DNA from: Selaginella moellendorffii
Taxonomy: Eukaryota; Streptophyta; Lycopodiopsida; Selaginellales; Selaginellaceae
Direction: 5' to 3'
Assembly (NCBI RefSeq): GCF_000143415.4
Contig: NW_003314264.1
Span: forward strand, 4,091,229-4,155,228
DNA: 64,000 nt
Shown: piece by piece, positions 34,861-44,675 of the stretch
Layout of the letters: each line of letters opens with the position of its first letter
Numbering within the stretch: the first letter of the stretch is position 1
Program-made: the position numbers and the translations under genes
Notes under the pieces: model-generated
The model's input: the letters and a program-made list of their open reading frames with translations, nothing else
Database searches by the model: none
What the model was told of the DNA's origin: nothing

Positions 34861-36172
34861 TCAAAACGGGACCAAAGAGACGCCTTTGCCATGATGCCAA
34901 GCCAAGCTCGTCTGCGTGAGAAAGGCTGCCAGCGACCACAAGGAGAAAATGCCCAGAAGTTGCAACGATGACAGGAGCATCTGTAGCGAGCTCGTAATTG
35001 CCGTGGTCTGCACTGATGCCTCCAGAGTTTTCATGGAAAATATAAGCCCCGCGACAAGCTGTGCTGCTCTGTTTAGCTGGTGAAGACGATAAACCTGGAA
35101 TATCAAGCTTTACAAGCTGGCCTCTACGAAAAACTCATTGCCAAGCAAACCTGGAAAATCATCGGTACTAGAGGTCGAATCGATGGCTTGTCCTCGGCAA
35201 ACTTCTCTCCGCAAAATTGCACCACCAGCCCCGACACATATGGAACTAGAGCAGCGATGGCCGCGGGGCCCGTATACTTCCAGGCCACGAAGAAACTCGA
35301 AACAGCCAAGACCGTGGAGAGGGCAGTGCATACCGTGGCCGACACATTGTATCCCCAAGTGTAGGAAGCAGCAGCTAAAGCATCGCCTTTGGAACCGCGA
35401 ACACGAACAGGTCCTCGAAACTTATGAGCAACGAAAAGGAATGCTGATACTCCGATGTAAAAGTAGGCTTCCGTGAAGAACAAAATGATAAAATCTGCAT
35501 TCACGAGAGAGATTAAGTCGATCTCAATGGAGATGGAAAATAGAAAAGCGAGACAGAAGAAAGATGGTGAGAAGTACCTGTTACTACTGTATCGTCGAGA
35601 AGATATTCAAAGACGGTCCGAAAAACGTATGGCGGTAGCACGACCGAAGCAACCAGCACAAAAGGTCCAAGCAGCCAGAGAAGCGATCGTCGCTTCACTC
35701 CTGTAAGCAAACGATCTTCTCCAGCAGCTCCGCTATAGAACGAAACGAATCCAGTTTTGCCGCTGATATCTGCGTCCTCCAAAAACTCCAAGTCGATGTG
35801 ATCGGGTTCTTGAGAAGCTGCTGCTACTTCTTCTCCAGCAGGCTTCTCTTGCGAGTCGAATTCTTGCGGGCTGTTGCTGCTCGTCACCTCGTCTTTCAGA
35901 GAGACTCCACGAGACAACCGGCATTTTGATCCACCTCGGAGTCGTTCTAGTCGCGAAGAATGCAAAGCTGGGGTGATCAATCGGGAAGAAACGTTTGGAG
36001 CAACGGCAGTGAGTCGACTCGAGAGGTTTGGAGTAGCGGCAATCCTTCCTTTTAGCTTGAGCGAGCTCCTGGACCCGGTCTTTAATCGCGCTAGCTCGCT
36101 ACTCCCGATAGCGTACCTGTTATACGCTGGTTGCGCCGGGAGCAAGAGGGCCGGGGCAGCCAATCCTGCCAT
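34861..36172 (-). CDS. Plastid-targeted multi-pass membrane protein, function unknown
   Basis: Three exons (36172-35578, 35494-35151, 35094-34861) give 390 residues. Residues 1 to about 95 are rich in Ser, Arg and Ala with few acids, a typical chloroplast transit peptide. An acidic linker follows (about 95-140). Roughly five or six transmembrane helices come next: residues 163-184 (LLWLLGPFVLVASVVLPPYV), 200-220 (IILFFTEAYFYIGVSAFLFV), and three or four more ending in LLGIFSLWSLAAFLT. I do not recognise the family. A role in the inner envelope or thylakoid membrane is inferred only from topology. Its upstream region is shared with a MYB-CC gene and holds the eight-site P1BS cluster and three ACGTGTC-type elements. 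Confidence 0.75.
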
Positions 36173-36319
36173 TACCACGACCGCGACCTCGATCGACGCC
36201 TACGCCACGTCCATTCCCTGCAAAATATCGCGATTTCTAACGCCCTAGCATGGAACACCTTCTTACAGGGAATGCGCGCAACTCTCTCGCCAAGCCCTAA
36301 CAACAATGTTCATGCCAGC

Positions 36320-36367
36320 CACGTGTCATAAGGTTCCAGCTTGGACGACACGTGTATCCAACGTGTC
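36320..36367. promoter_or_regulatory. Three ABRE/G-box-like elements
   Basis: CACGTGTC at 36320-36327, CACGTGT at 36349-36355 and ACGTGTC at 36361-36367 fall within 48 bp, about 150-200 bp upstream of the plastid membrane-protein start. Paired ABREs are typical of ABA- and light-responsive promoters. Confidence 0.5.
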
Positions 36368-36431
36368 ATGGCATCTGTCCTGAGATTCGGGCTTTTAGAT
36401 CAAAGATTTTTTCTTGACAGCAACGGCGGCT

Positions 36432-36767
36432 GAATATTCGATGGGGACAGTGACGCGCGAATATTCGCGCTGGGGACCACGCACGATGGATGAATATTCA
36501 CCACCCATTACCAGTGAGAATATACTCACTGAGAGCAAATAAATCGTGGCGCCATAGAAAACGATTATAGCCCAAATCTGTGAACGAGAGTCGCACACAA
36601 AAACTATAGTCCCCAAACTAGAAAGGCGACAAAGCCTGGAGAAATACCGGCATGCCGTACAAAGATTCCCATGTTCGTACTGGGCCCGCATCATCACGAA
36701 TATGCTTCTGCGCCGCGGCATATTCGGCGGGATAAGTATATGCTGCTCTTTTACGAAAGGAATATTC
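36432..36767. promoter_or_regulatory. Cluster of eight P1BS (GNATATNC) sites
   Basis: Sites: 36432-36439, 36459-36466, 36492-36499 and 36760-36767 (all GAATATTC), 36518-36525 (GAATATAC), 36698-36705 (GAATATGC), 36718-36725 (GCATATTC), 36736-36743 (GTATATGC). They lie 169-504 bp upstream of the MYB-CC start. MYB-CC proteins of the PHR1 type bind exactly this motif, so autoregulation or cross-regulation within the family is a natural hypothesis. Confidence 0.7.
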
Positions 36768-36935
36768 GCTCGGCGACACACAAAAAGAGGGCGGGGGAGC
36801 GCGGTTTGGTGATTTTTTGTTGATGCTTTGCGCAGCGGCTGTAGGATTTTTGATCAATTGCGCGGATGGGCGTCACGGAGCTCCAGGCGAGGTGAGGCTC
36901 TAGGGGAGATCTTCCCGAAAATTCGATGATATCAT

Positions 36936-38165
36936 ATGTCTAGCATTTGTGGGAATGATCTTTCGGCTTCATTGTCCCACAGCGTCAAGGCGCTGGTGAG
37001 ATCCGGGGGTGAATTCAACCAGGACAAGGCGTGCTCTACATTCTACTACGTTCCATCGTCGGGCGAGGCATCGGCGCATCTCTCCGCCTCCGGGCTTGGA
37101 AACGATCAAAAGCCGCGGTTGCGATGGACGCCGGAGCTGCATGATCAGTTTGTCAAGGCCGTGGCGCAGCTCGGTGGCCCCGAGAGTCCGTAGTTTTCTC
37201 TCTTCAGAGTTTTTACTTTTGGTCTTTTACTAACCAAAAGAACGTTTGATTTCAGAAGCTACACCAAAGTCGGTCCTGAAGCTAATGGGCGTTCAAGGGC
37301 TAACACTTTACCATCTCAAGAGCCATCTCCAGGTAAAAAAATCTCGTTTTTCTGGAGGATTGGACACAATTTTTCCTGTGATCGTAGAAGTATAGACTTG
37401 GAATGCAAATACCCCGACCCGAGACTAGCGGCGATGGTAAAAAATCTCTTTTTCCCGCTTCTTGTCGTTGATTCGAGCTCACAAGTAACAATTCATCAAC
37501 AGGCAGGAGTAACTCCGAGGACAGCAGCAAACAACAAGAGTGAGCATTTAATTCATTTATCTTGGCCGATCTTGGAAAATCAAAACTTTGATGGTTTTCC
37601 ACCAGGAGTTTGCCTCTCACGCAGATAATTGCGGTGCACGCGGAGGTCGAGAAGAAACTCCGGGAGCAGATGGAGGTAATGACTAAGTTCGTGGAGGATC
37701 CATTCTCATTTTGATTGGTGATTTTACACGATCCATGGACAGATCCAGCAGCAGCTACAGGCCCGGATCGACGAGCAATGCCAGCACCTGTACAAGCTGA
37801 TGGAGAGCGCGAGCCCTCAGAAGAAATCGATCATGGCGGACCTGGAGGCCGCTCGAAAGCTCCAGCTCGACGGCATCATGGAGCTGTCCAAGATGTACTC
37901 GGGGCTCCAGAGCGCGGTGGAGCAGCACGGCAAGCTGGATCAAGCGACGAGCAACAACACCGCGGGGATCAAGAGGCGCCCCAACGACGATGATCCCCAA
38001 CGCCAGCTCGAGGAGGAGCAAGAGAGGGTGACAAAGTCGCTAGTGCAGTGGAAGAAGGAGCCAGTGTGGGATGACGACGAAGCGCAGCATGCATCAGGCT
38101 CCACTGCCGAGATCTCGACGGGGCTCAATCTCAGTAGCGGTCGCGGCTTAGACTTGAATGGCTAG
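36936..38165 (+). CDS. MYB-CC (PHR1-type GARP) transcription factor, MYR/PHL-like
   Basis: Six exons (36936-37185, 37256-37332, 37388-37436, 37503-37539, 37606-37675, 37743-38165) give 301 residues. The MYB-like domain reads KPRLRWTPELHDQFVKAVAQ, then EKATPKSVLKLMGVQGLTLY followed by HLKSHLQKYRLG. The MYB-CC coiled coil follows (VHAEVEKKLREQMEIQQQLQ, then RIDEQCQHLYKLM). The C-terminus is Gln- and Glu-rich and ends SSGRGLDLNG. MYB-CC proteins bind GNATATNC and control phosphate-starvation genes (PHR1 clade) or development (MYR clade). The KYRLGMQ boundary resembles the MYR/PHL side. The promoter is packed with the family's own binding sites. Confidence 0.92.
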
Positions 38166-39760
38166 CTAAGATAGAGCTCCACGAAAAAAGGGTGAACAAG
38201 TAAAAGCCCTAAAAGCGAGAGGAAATGATTCGATTCTCGACAGAAAAAGAAAAAAGATTCCATTTGGTGCGGTTCCACTGTCCCGGAAAGAAAGAAAAAA
38301 GATGCGGCGAAACTTTGTGGGATTCCTCTTGCTTATGTTAATTCTAGAGGATGAACTGTACGGATACGTTGATGTTTTTCTGCATGACAGTTACTGATTG
38401 CCAAAGGGAATTGACCTAAAGCCTGGATGGATTGAAGTGAATGCGACGAAGAGCCCATTCGTGCATTGCAATGACACAATGTTCGTTTGCAAGATAAGGT
38501 GGGGAGGGCCCAATCCCTAATAAACCCCTGGACTGCATCTATATCTACACCAAGAGAGGGACAAGACGCGAGCAAAAAGGTATATTTATACTGACAATTT
38601 CTTGTTAATAGATTACATTAGTTTGGATATCTCTTGGTGATTTACAAAGTGGTGGTTTTGGAATCTCTTGCGAATTGTTTGAGCGTAATGATAGTGTTGA
38701 ACTTGCATGATTGATGACCTGTAGGCGCACCAGAGGAGAAGCATGGGAGAACCTTCTGCCAAGAATTGCGTGGTTTGCGAGATTATATATATCCATCTTC
38801 CAATCCATGTCTATATGAATGAAGCCATAAAGGTGGCAGCGATCCACCATATGTCTGGATGGATCGAGAAGGTGGCATACGAGCGTGAGAATCGTACTAG
38901 TGACAACGTTTTTAGGGTTATCCTCTATCGTGGCTCGTGTTTCTTGGTCTGGTTAACGAAAAAAGGAAACAAAATGTTAGGATACATTTTGGCTTTCCAT
39001 CTCGCAAGCAACGTAATGCATTAAAGTTCAAAAGAGGAACTTAGCTTAATTGAAAAGCCACCGGCTGCGCCCGCCACGTGTCGGTGGGCACCAGTTTTTT
39101 TTTGTGTGTGTCTTTGTTAATAATTTTTTTCTTCGCCTTGTGTTCCGCCATAGCCATCGAGCTCGCTCCCTGCTTCGCGTCCCCGCATTTCACTTCGATT
39201 TCTCTCTCAAGCAGGCGGGGCATCAATCTCTACAGTGCAACGATCTGGATTTCGACCATTGAGCGTTCCATCGCAGGTCAAGGAGGGAATTCGCAGGAAT
39301 TGCCGCGTTTCCAGTGTTTCTTGGCATCTCCTCTTCCAGCAGGGGCGCCAGACTCTCGCAGGGGACGGTAGCAGCTTCAATTCTTGCGCTCCAAGGCTGG
39401 AATCTTGGGGCTAAGATCGCAAGAATTTCTAGATTACTGTAGCATTCTCGGAGCTTCCTCTTGGTTCTAGCGCCGTTCCCTCTTCGCTCTTTCTTCTTCT
39501 TCTTCTTCTTCCTCCTTAATGTGTATCTCTGGAAAGCGAATTTCCAAGCGGTTAGGGTTCTAGCCTAGAGGATCGCGAACTCGCTCGCTCGCTCGCCTAG
39601 AAATTTTTCTTTTCCCTGGGCTTTTTTTCTTCTTTTTTTCTCAATTTTTTCTCATTCGACAGGCGGTATACTATATCACAAAGATTATTAGTTGGCAAGG
39701 CCTTATCCAAATCTGTGATGTCCGTATCGCGCGTTTTGGGTTGTAGCGTCTACAGCCGAA
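38166..39760. other. Intergenic and 5' UTR of the second MYB-CC gene
   Basis: 1.6 kb with no recognisable protein; ORFs at 38743-39024 and 39078-39371 have no family features. CACGTG lies within GCCACGTGTCGG at about 39072-39083. CTT-rich tracts at about 39492-39515 and T-rich DNA before the next ATG suggest a long leader, possibly spliced. Confidence 0.45.
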
Positions 39761-41265
39761 ATGCTGTATGAGGCTCTCAAGCAATCCACGACAAAGATGT
39801 CGCAACACCAAAGGCCGTCGCTTCCATCTCCTTCCCCGCATCATCACCAAGCGCTGTCCGATCCACAGAGAATTGCGAGCGGCTCTTCTCCCGGCGCTAC
39901 GAGCTCTGGCGGCGGAGGAGGAGCAAGCAGCAACGCCGTCTCGAATGCGGCGGCCGCCGCCGCTAAGCAGCGCCTCCGATGGACGCCGGACCTTCACGAG
40001 CGATTCGTAGAGGCTGTTGGGCAGCTGGGAGGAGCCGACAGTAAGTTTCTCTTAGATCTCCGAAACACTGTTGTGTGTTGCTTTCGGTCAGGAGCTACTC
40101 CCAAGGGTGTTCTTCGCGTAATGGGCGTGCAAGGACTCACAATCTATCATGTCAAGAGTCATTTACAGGTAGGGGGTGATTGGTTTAGCTCGTTTTTTCT
40201 ATCCTGTCCTCTGCCAGTGATCATGATCTCTGGTGTCTCCGCAGAAGTACCGACTTGCGAAGTACATACCAGATCCGATGGGCGATGGTAAGTTCAACTA
40301 GTTAGATTTTCTGACCGGTCTGCTTCCTGTGTTTGAATGCATGGGAATGGCCCCGAGGGAATCCAGTTTGGAATTAAACTATGTCTGACAGGGAAATCGG
40401 ACAAAAGGAGGCACCCGGATTTGCCGAGTCTCGGAGGATCGTAAGTTGGTGAATGGGTTTTTTCATTGTAAACTTGCTACAACTCCCCCTCTCCTCTCAA
40501 CAGTGTTCAGATCAACGAGGCATTGCGTATGCAAATGGAGGTACAAAAGAGGCTTCAGGAGCAGCTCGAGGTAAGCTGTTTTCCGTGCTTTTATGATTTC
40601 TTCTCCTCCCGCGAGGACAGAGGGACACCGACTTAATATGTCCTGGATGGAAAAACCTGAAACGCAGGTGCAACGGCACCTCCAATTGCGAATCGAAGCG
40701 CAAGGGAAGTACCTGCAGAAAATTATTGACGAGCAGAAGAAGATGAGTGGGGGTCTTGACAACCAGCCAGGTGCCAGTCCCGGATCGACGCAAGTTTTTA
40801 GCTCAGATATAACAGTCCAAGGCTCAGATCTCAAATATGAATTGACCGAGAGCGTACCAGGTCTGATGGATCCACCAGGAGGAGGTGGAGGAGGAGCTTT
40901 GCCAGCGATCACATCAGCGCTTTCGGCACTGGGATCAATGGCAGCTAACAACAGTTTGTCGCGAGAAAACTCGCCGGCGTCAGTCCCAAATCCTTTGGGA
41001 GCCAGTTACACTTTACTCAACAACAACAACAACAACATTAGGACCGATGACGCGGTAGTAGTATCACCGAGACACCAGGAATCAGTAGAAGAGTATCTTC
41101 ATTCGAAATCTTTACAACAGCAGCAGCAGTCTTACCACCATTCGAGTTATTTGCAGTGTAACACAGCAGGTATGCTTTTCAGTCCTGTTTCCAGGAATTA
41201 AGTTGGTTTCTGTTTTGGTGCAGGCAGGCTTCCATGACCACAACACTGGCGAGAGTTTTCTGTAA
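39761..41265 (+). CDS. MYB-CC transcription factor, PHL7/UNE16-like
   Basis: Seven exons (39761-40040, 40092-40168, 40245-40287, 40392-40440, 40504-40570, 40668-41169, 41228-41265) give 351 residues. The MYB domain reads [20 protein letters not shown], then [20 protein letters not shown] with [16 protein letters not shown]. The coiled coil [40 protein letters not shown] is the LHEQLE-type MYB-CC signature. The [15 protein letters not shown] spelling is close to the UNE16/PHL7 subgroup. The last intron offers two acceptors four bases apart (exon from 41224 or 41228), giving different C-termini and stops at 41237 or 41265. It is the third GARP-family gene in 12 kb. Confidence 0.92.
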
Positions 41266-41441
41266 TATGTAGGAGCTCTATAGCCGCCGCAGCAAACGAC
41301 TTTGTCCACTTTGGTACGATCGTTTCTTGCCGCTTGTTGAAAGAATTGAGACTTTTGTAACCGCGTTCCTGCTGTACTTTTTTTTTTCTTCTAGACTTCT
41401 AGAATGGGAGAACGAGAAAAATATTATATCGGAGAGAAAGC

Positions 41442-43775
41442 CTACCAAAAGTCGGCACAAGCGCACGCTCCATCTTGAAAGTGGTGAAAGCGATGAGCAT
41501 CTCTCACAGTGATCGCCCTCTTGGCGATCCGGGACATGAACTTCGTGGCGGTGTGGCAGTCGGTGCACATCCGCAAGTTCTTCACCACGAAGAGAGGATC
41601 GCTCCTCCCGCGAGTGCTGATCATCCCAAACACCACCGCCAGCTTCTCGCTGTGGAAGCTCAGCGATTGCTCCTTCTCCTCGTCGTCGAAGTCGTGGAGT
41701 ACGTTGCTCGTATCGGGTACGTATCCGGCCTCTCTCATCTTTGCATTGAGACTATGGAGCTCGTCCAGGATCGCGCTGATTTCGGGGTGGTTTTTCCCTC
41801 CCGCCACGAACTCGTGAGCTCTACCTTTGATCGTGATGCTACTTAGACCCGCGGGCTTTCTTAAACGCCTGGCGTCCATAGCCTTCCTAACGGAAATCCC
41901 ATCGCCGTGCTTACCAGCGGCATCGTAGAGCCTTGAGAGTAGCACGTACGGAGAGGAGCACACCGGGTTGGCATTTGTGGCCCGTCGGGCGAGCCTGGCG
42001 CCACGGCCCACGTCTCCGTGCGTACGGCAGCCCGCGAGGAGGGACTTCCACGCGGTATATTCCGGCTGGAATGGCATGGCGTCGAGGAGATCCTCGCCGT
42101 CCATCAGATGGCCCGTTCTGGCCAGAAGATCCACCATGCATGTGTAGTGGGCCGCGTGTGGAGCGAGCGCGAAATCTCCGACCAGCGAGAGGAAGTAGCG
42201 GTGGCCGAGATCGAGGAGGCCGGCGTGGCTGCAAGCGCTGACCATCGAGACGAATGTGACGGCGTCGGGATGGATCCCGGAGAGAATCGCGCGCTGGAAG
42301 AGATCGGCAGCTTCGCCGGCGCGGCCGCTCTGGGCGTAGGCGCCCAGCATCGAGTTGAGGAGGATCGCGTCGCAGAAGGCCATGGCGTCGAAGAGCGATC
42401 GCGCTTCGTCCAGGCGGCCGCATTTGGCGTAGAAGTTCACGAGCGCGGTGGCGAGGCTGGCCTCAACGAAGATCTCGCCCTGGCTTGCAAGGAGGAGCTC
42501 TTCGTGGAGAAGTTTTCCCTCGCGCAGCGCCGTGAGGATCGTGCACGCATCCAGCGCGCTCACGAAGCTGATCCCGTCGGGGTGGATCCCTTCCAGATCC
42601 ATGCCCGCGAAGATCCCCAGCGCCTGGCGAGCGTGGCCGTTCTGGGAGAACGCCGCGAGGAGCGCGTTCCAGGAGATCACGTCGCGCAGATCCCCGGCGC
42701 TATCGAAGAGATCCTTGGCGCGAGCGATCTCGCCGTGGAGGCCATAGGCCGCGATCATCGCATTCACCGCTGCCGCGTCCTTGATCGGGATCGCGTCGAA
42801 CAGATCCCGGGCCTCTTGCAAGAAGCCGCTGTGGGCGAAGGCGGTGACGATCGCGGTCCAGATCACTACGTCCGTGAGCGGCATCCGCTTGAAGAGATCC
42901 CACGCCCGGTGGAGATCGCCGCTGTGGACACAGCCCTGGATCATCGCGATCCAGGATACCATGTCCCGGAAGGGCAGCGCCTGGAAGAGCTCAAGCGCGT
43001 CGGGGAGGCGACGGTTGCGACCCATCCCCGAGATCAAGGCGTTCCAGCACACCTCGTTCCACTGCGGCATCAAACCAAAGAGCTCGGTGGCGTTATCAAG
43101 ATGCCCGGCTTGGGCATAACCTCCAATCATGGTATTCCACGTCACCACGTTTCGTACGGGCGCCCGGTCAAAGATCTCTCGCGCGTGGGTACACAGGCAT
43201 CGCTGTGTGTAACCCGCGATTAGCACATTCCACGTCGCTGCGTCGCGGATCTTCATGGAATTGAAGAGATTCCTTGCCTCGGCCAAGTTCCCCTGGCGGG
43301 CAAATGCTGATATCAAGGTGTTATACGACACGGTGTTCTTGTACGGCATCTCGTCAAAGAAAAGCTTTGCATCTCGAAAGCTTCCATAGCGGGCGTAGCC
43401 AGAGAGCATCCCATTCCACGAGACGACGTCCTTGTTTGGCGTCCGATCGAAAGTTCTTGCTGCGAGATCCAGATACCCATTCTGGGCATATGCTGCGACC
43501 ATGACATTGTGAGAGAATGCGGTCGGATTCCGGATAGAATCGAAGCAGATGACGGCGTCGGCCACGCAGCCGCATCTTCCGTACATCTGCACGAGTAATG
43601 TGCCCAGCAGGGTGTGGCGATCCGAGCCCAGCCGCCGGAGCTCCGAGTGGATGCGCTTGCCATTGGCGAGATCCCTGGACAGGCAGCACTGGCGAAGCAG
43701 CGACGCATAGATCGATTCATCGCGGTGGCTGGATTCCTTGCAGAAAGATCGCCGAGCGATGTCCCGGCATTTCAT
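41442..43775 (-). CDS. Pentatricopeptide repeat protein, PLS-E-DYW class (RNA editing factor)
   Basis: A 777-residue intronless protein. About eighteen PPR units run from residue 25 to 590, mostly short S/P units (SWNAMIxGYAQxGH pattern). E and E+ motifs follow (residues about 595-680) with a PG-box-like YVPDTSNVLHDF. The C-terminal DYW cytidine-deaminase domain carries its zinc ligands in SFHSEKLAV and MCTDCHTATKF. It ends GACACADFW, a DFW variant of the usual DYW terminus. These proteins convert C to U in organelle transcripts; lycophytes have unusually large sets. It is divergent with LCAA (123 bp between starts) and convergent with the MYB-CC gene (176 bp between stops). Confidence 0.95.
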   Translation of the reverse strand: MKCRDIARRSFCKESSHRDESIYASLLRQCCLSRDLANGKRIHSELRRLGSDRHTLLGTLLVQMYGRCGCVADAVICFDSIRNPTAFSHNVMVAAYAQNGYLDLAARTFDRTPNKDVVSWNGMLSGYARYGSFRDAKLFFDEMPYKNTVSYNTLISAFARQGNLAEARNLFNSMKIRDAATWNVLIAGYTQRCLCTHAREIFDRAPVRNVVTWNTMIGGYAQAGHLDNATELFGLMPQWNEVCWNALISGMGRNRRLPDALELFQALPFRDMVSWIAMIQGCVHSGDLHRAWDLFKRMPLTDVVIWTAIVTAFAHSGFLQEARDLFDAIPIKDAAAVNAMIAAYGLHGEIARAKDLFDSAGDLRDVISWNALLAAFSQNGHARQALGIFAGMDLEGIHPDGISFVSALDACTILTALREGKLLHEELLLASQGEIFVEASLATALVNFYAKCGRLDEARSLFDAMAFCDAILLNSMLGAYAQSGRAGEAADLFQRAILSGIHPDAVTFVSMVSACSHAGLLDLGHRYFLSLVGDFALAPHAAHYTCMVDLLARTGHLMDGEDLLDAMPFQPEYTAWKSLLAGCRTHGDVGRGARLARRATNANPVCSSPYVLLSRLYDAAGKHGDGISVRKAMDARRLRKPAGLSSITIKGRAHEFVAGGKNHPEISAILDELHSLNAKMREAGYVPDTSNVLHDFDDEEKEQSLSFHSEKLAVVFGMISTRGRSDPLFVVKNLRMCTDCHTATKFMSRIAKRAITVRDAHRFHHFQDGACACADFW

Positions 43776-43898
43776 CTACATCTTCGCCATACACATCAGA
43801 TGTCACGTCAGCTTGATATATTGGTGATGTGGCATGCCACGTTCAGTGTTTGCTTAGTCATTAAAAGTTCATGTCATTAGGGTGCGGTGTAGGATAGC

Positions 43899-44675
43899 AT
43901 GGCGATGGCCACTACTACGGCTGGGGCGATGGCTTGCACGATGCCCCAAGCGCGGCATTACAATGCCGCTGGAATTTGTGGTAGAGTAGCCGCTCCTAGG
44001 GCTTGTCCACGGCCGATTTCGCGATCTCACGCTCTCGGAAGCACCAGCGCTGGAGGATTTCGGCCTCTCAGAGCAGTTGCGACTGCGGATCCAACGGCTT
44101 CTTCTTCCCCATCGTCGGCAGTGCAACAGGTTCGTGATTTCTAGATTGATGGAAGAAAGCAAACACGAAACTGTGATTCCAGAAGAAGCAGTATCACTTC
44201 TTGCTGGCCAACGCGAAGTTCATGCTGGACGAGGAGGAGCATTTGCAGGAGCTCTTGAGAGAGCGCCTCCGGAACTACGACGAGCGTAACAAGGAGCAAG
44301 ATTTCTGGCTGGTGATAGAGCCCAAGTTCGTGGAGAAATTCCCAGAGATGTCGGCTCGGCTCAACCGGCCCGCTGTGGCTCTCGTGTCCACTGACCCCGT
44401 CTGGATCACGTAAGTTCTTCTAGTCTCTCGCTAGTTTTTCTTTCGCTCTCCTCTCTAATCAATCGATCTTCGTGGATTGGATTGGATTCATGGAGCACAG
44501 ATTCATGAAGCTCAGGATCGATCGCGTCTTGAAAGGCGTGATCGAGGCGGAGAGCTTGTCGGAAGTGGCGGAATCGAATCCAATCGACGTCCAGTTCGAT
44601 CGGCCGGACAAATGGACAGCGCCATATCCAAAGTATGAGACTGGATGGTGGACTCCATTTTTGCCCCCAAAGTAA
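43899..44675 (+). CDS. LCAA: LCAA/Ycf54-like subunit of Mg-protoporphyrin IX monomethylester cyclase
   Basis: Three exons (43899-44129, 44183-44409, 44501-44675) give 210 residues. An Ala- and Ser-rich transit peptide of about 75 residues is followed by the Ycf54 domain: KKQYHFLLANAKFMLDEEEH, then LRERLRNYDERNKEQDFWLV, EPKFVEKFPE, RPAVALVSTDPVWIT and FMKLRIDRVL. Ycf54/LCAA stabilises the aerobic cyclase that closes ring E in chlorophyll synthesis, at the thylakoid and envelope. The C-terminal tail (DRPDKWTAPYPKYETGWWTP) is the plant-type extension. It is the second tetrapyrrole gene of the window, at the other end from ferrochelatase. Confidence 0.93.

Larger units (their letters stand above)
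36173..36935. other. Shared promoter of the plastid membrane protein (-) and MYB-CC gene (+)
   Basis: 763 bp between divergent start codons. It contains the ABRE-like group and the P1BS cluster listed below. A short upstream ATG (36866) could open a small uORF in the MYB-CC leader. Confidence 0.6.

Noticed and set aside
38743-39024. Plus-strand ORF of 93 codons (MGEPSAKNCV...)
   Set aside because: No recognisable domain, weak context, in an AT-rich 3' flank; probably chance.
42018-43223. Plus-strand ORF of 401 codons
   Set aside because: Exactly antisense to the DYW-class PPR gene; the repetitive codon use of PPR arrays keeps the opposite frame open. No family features.
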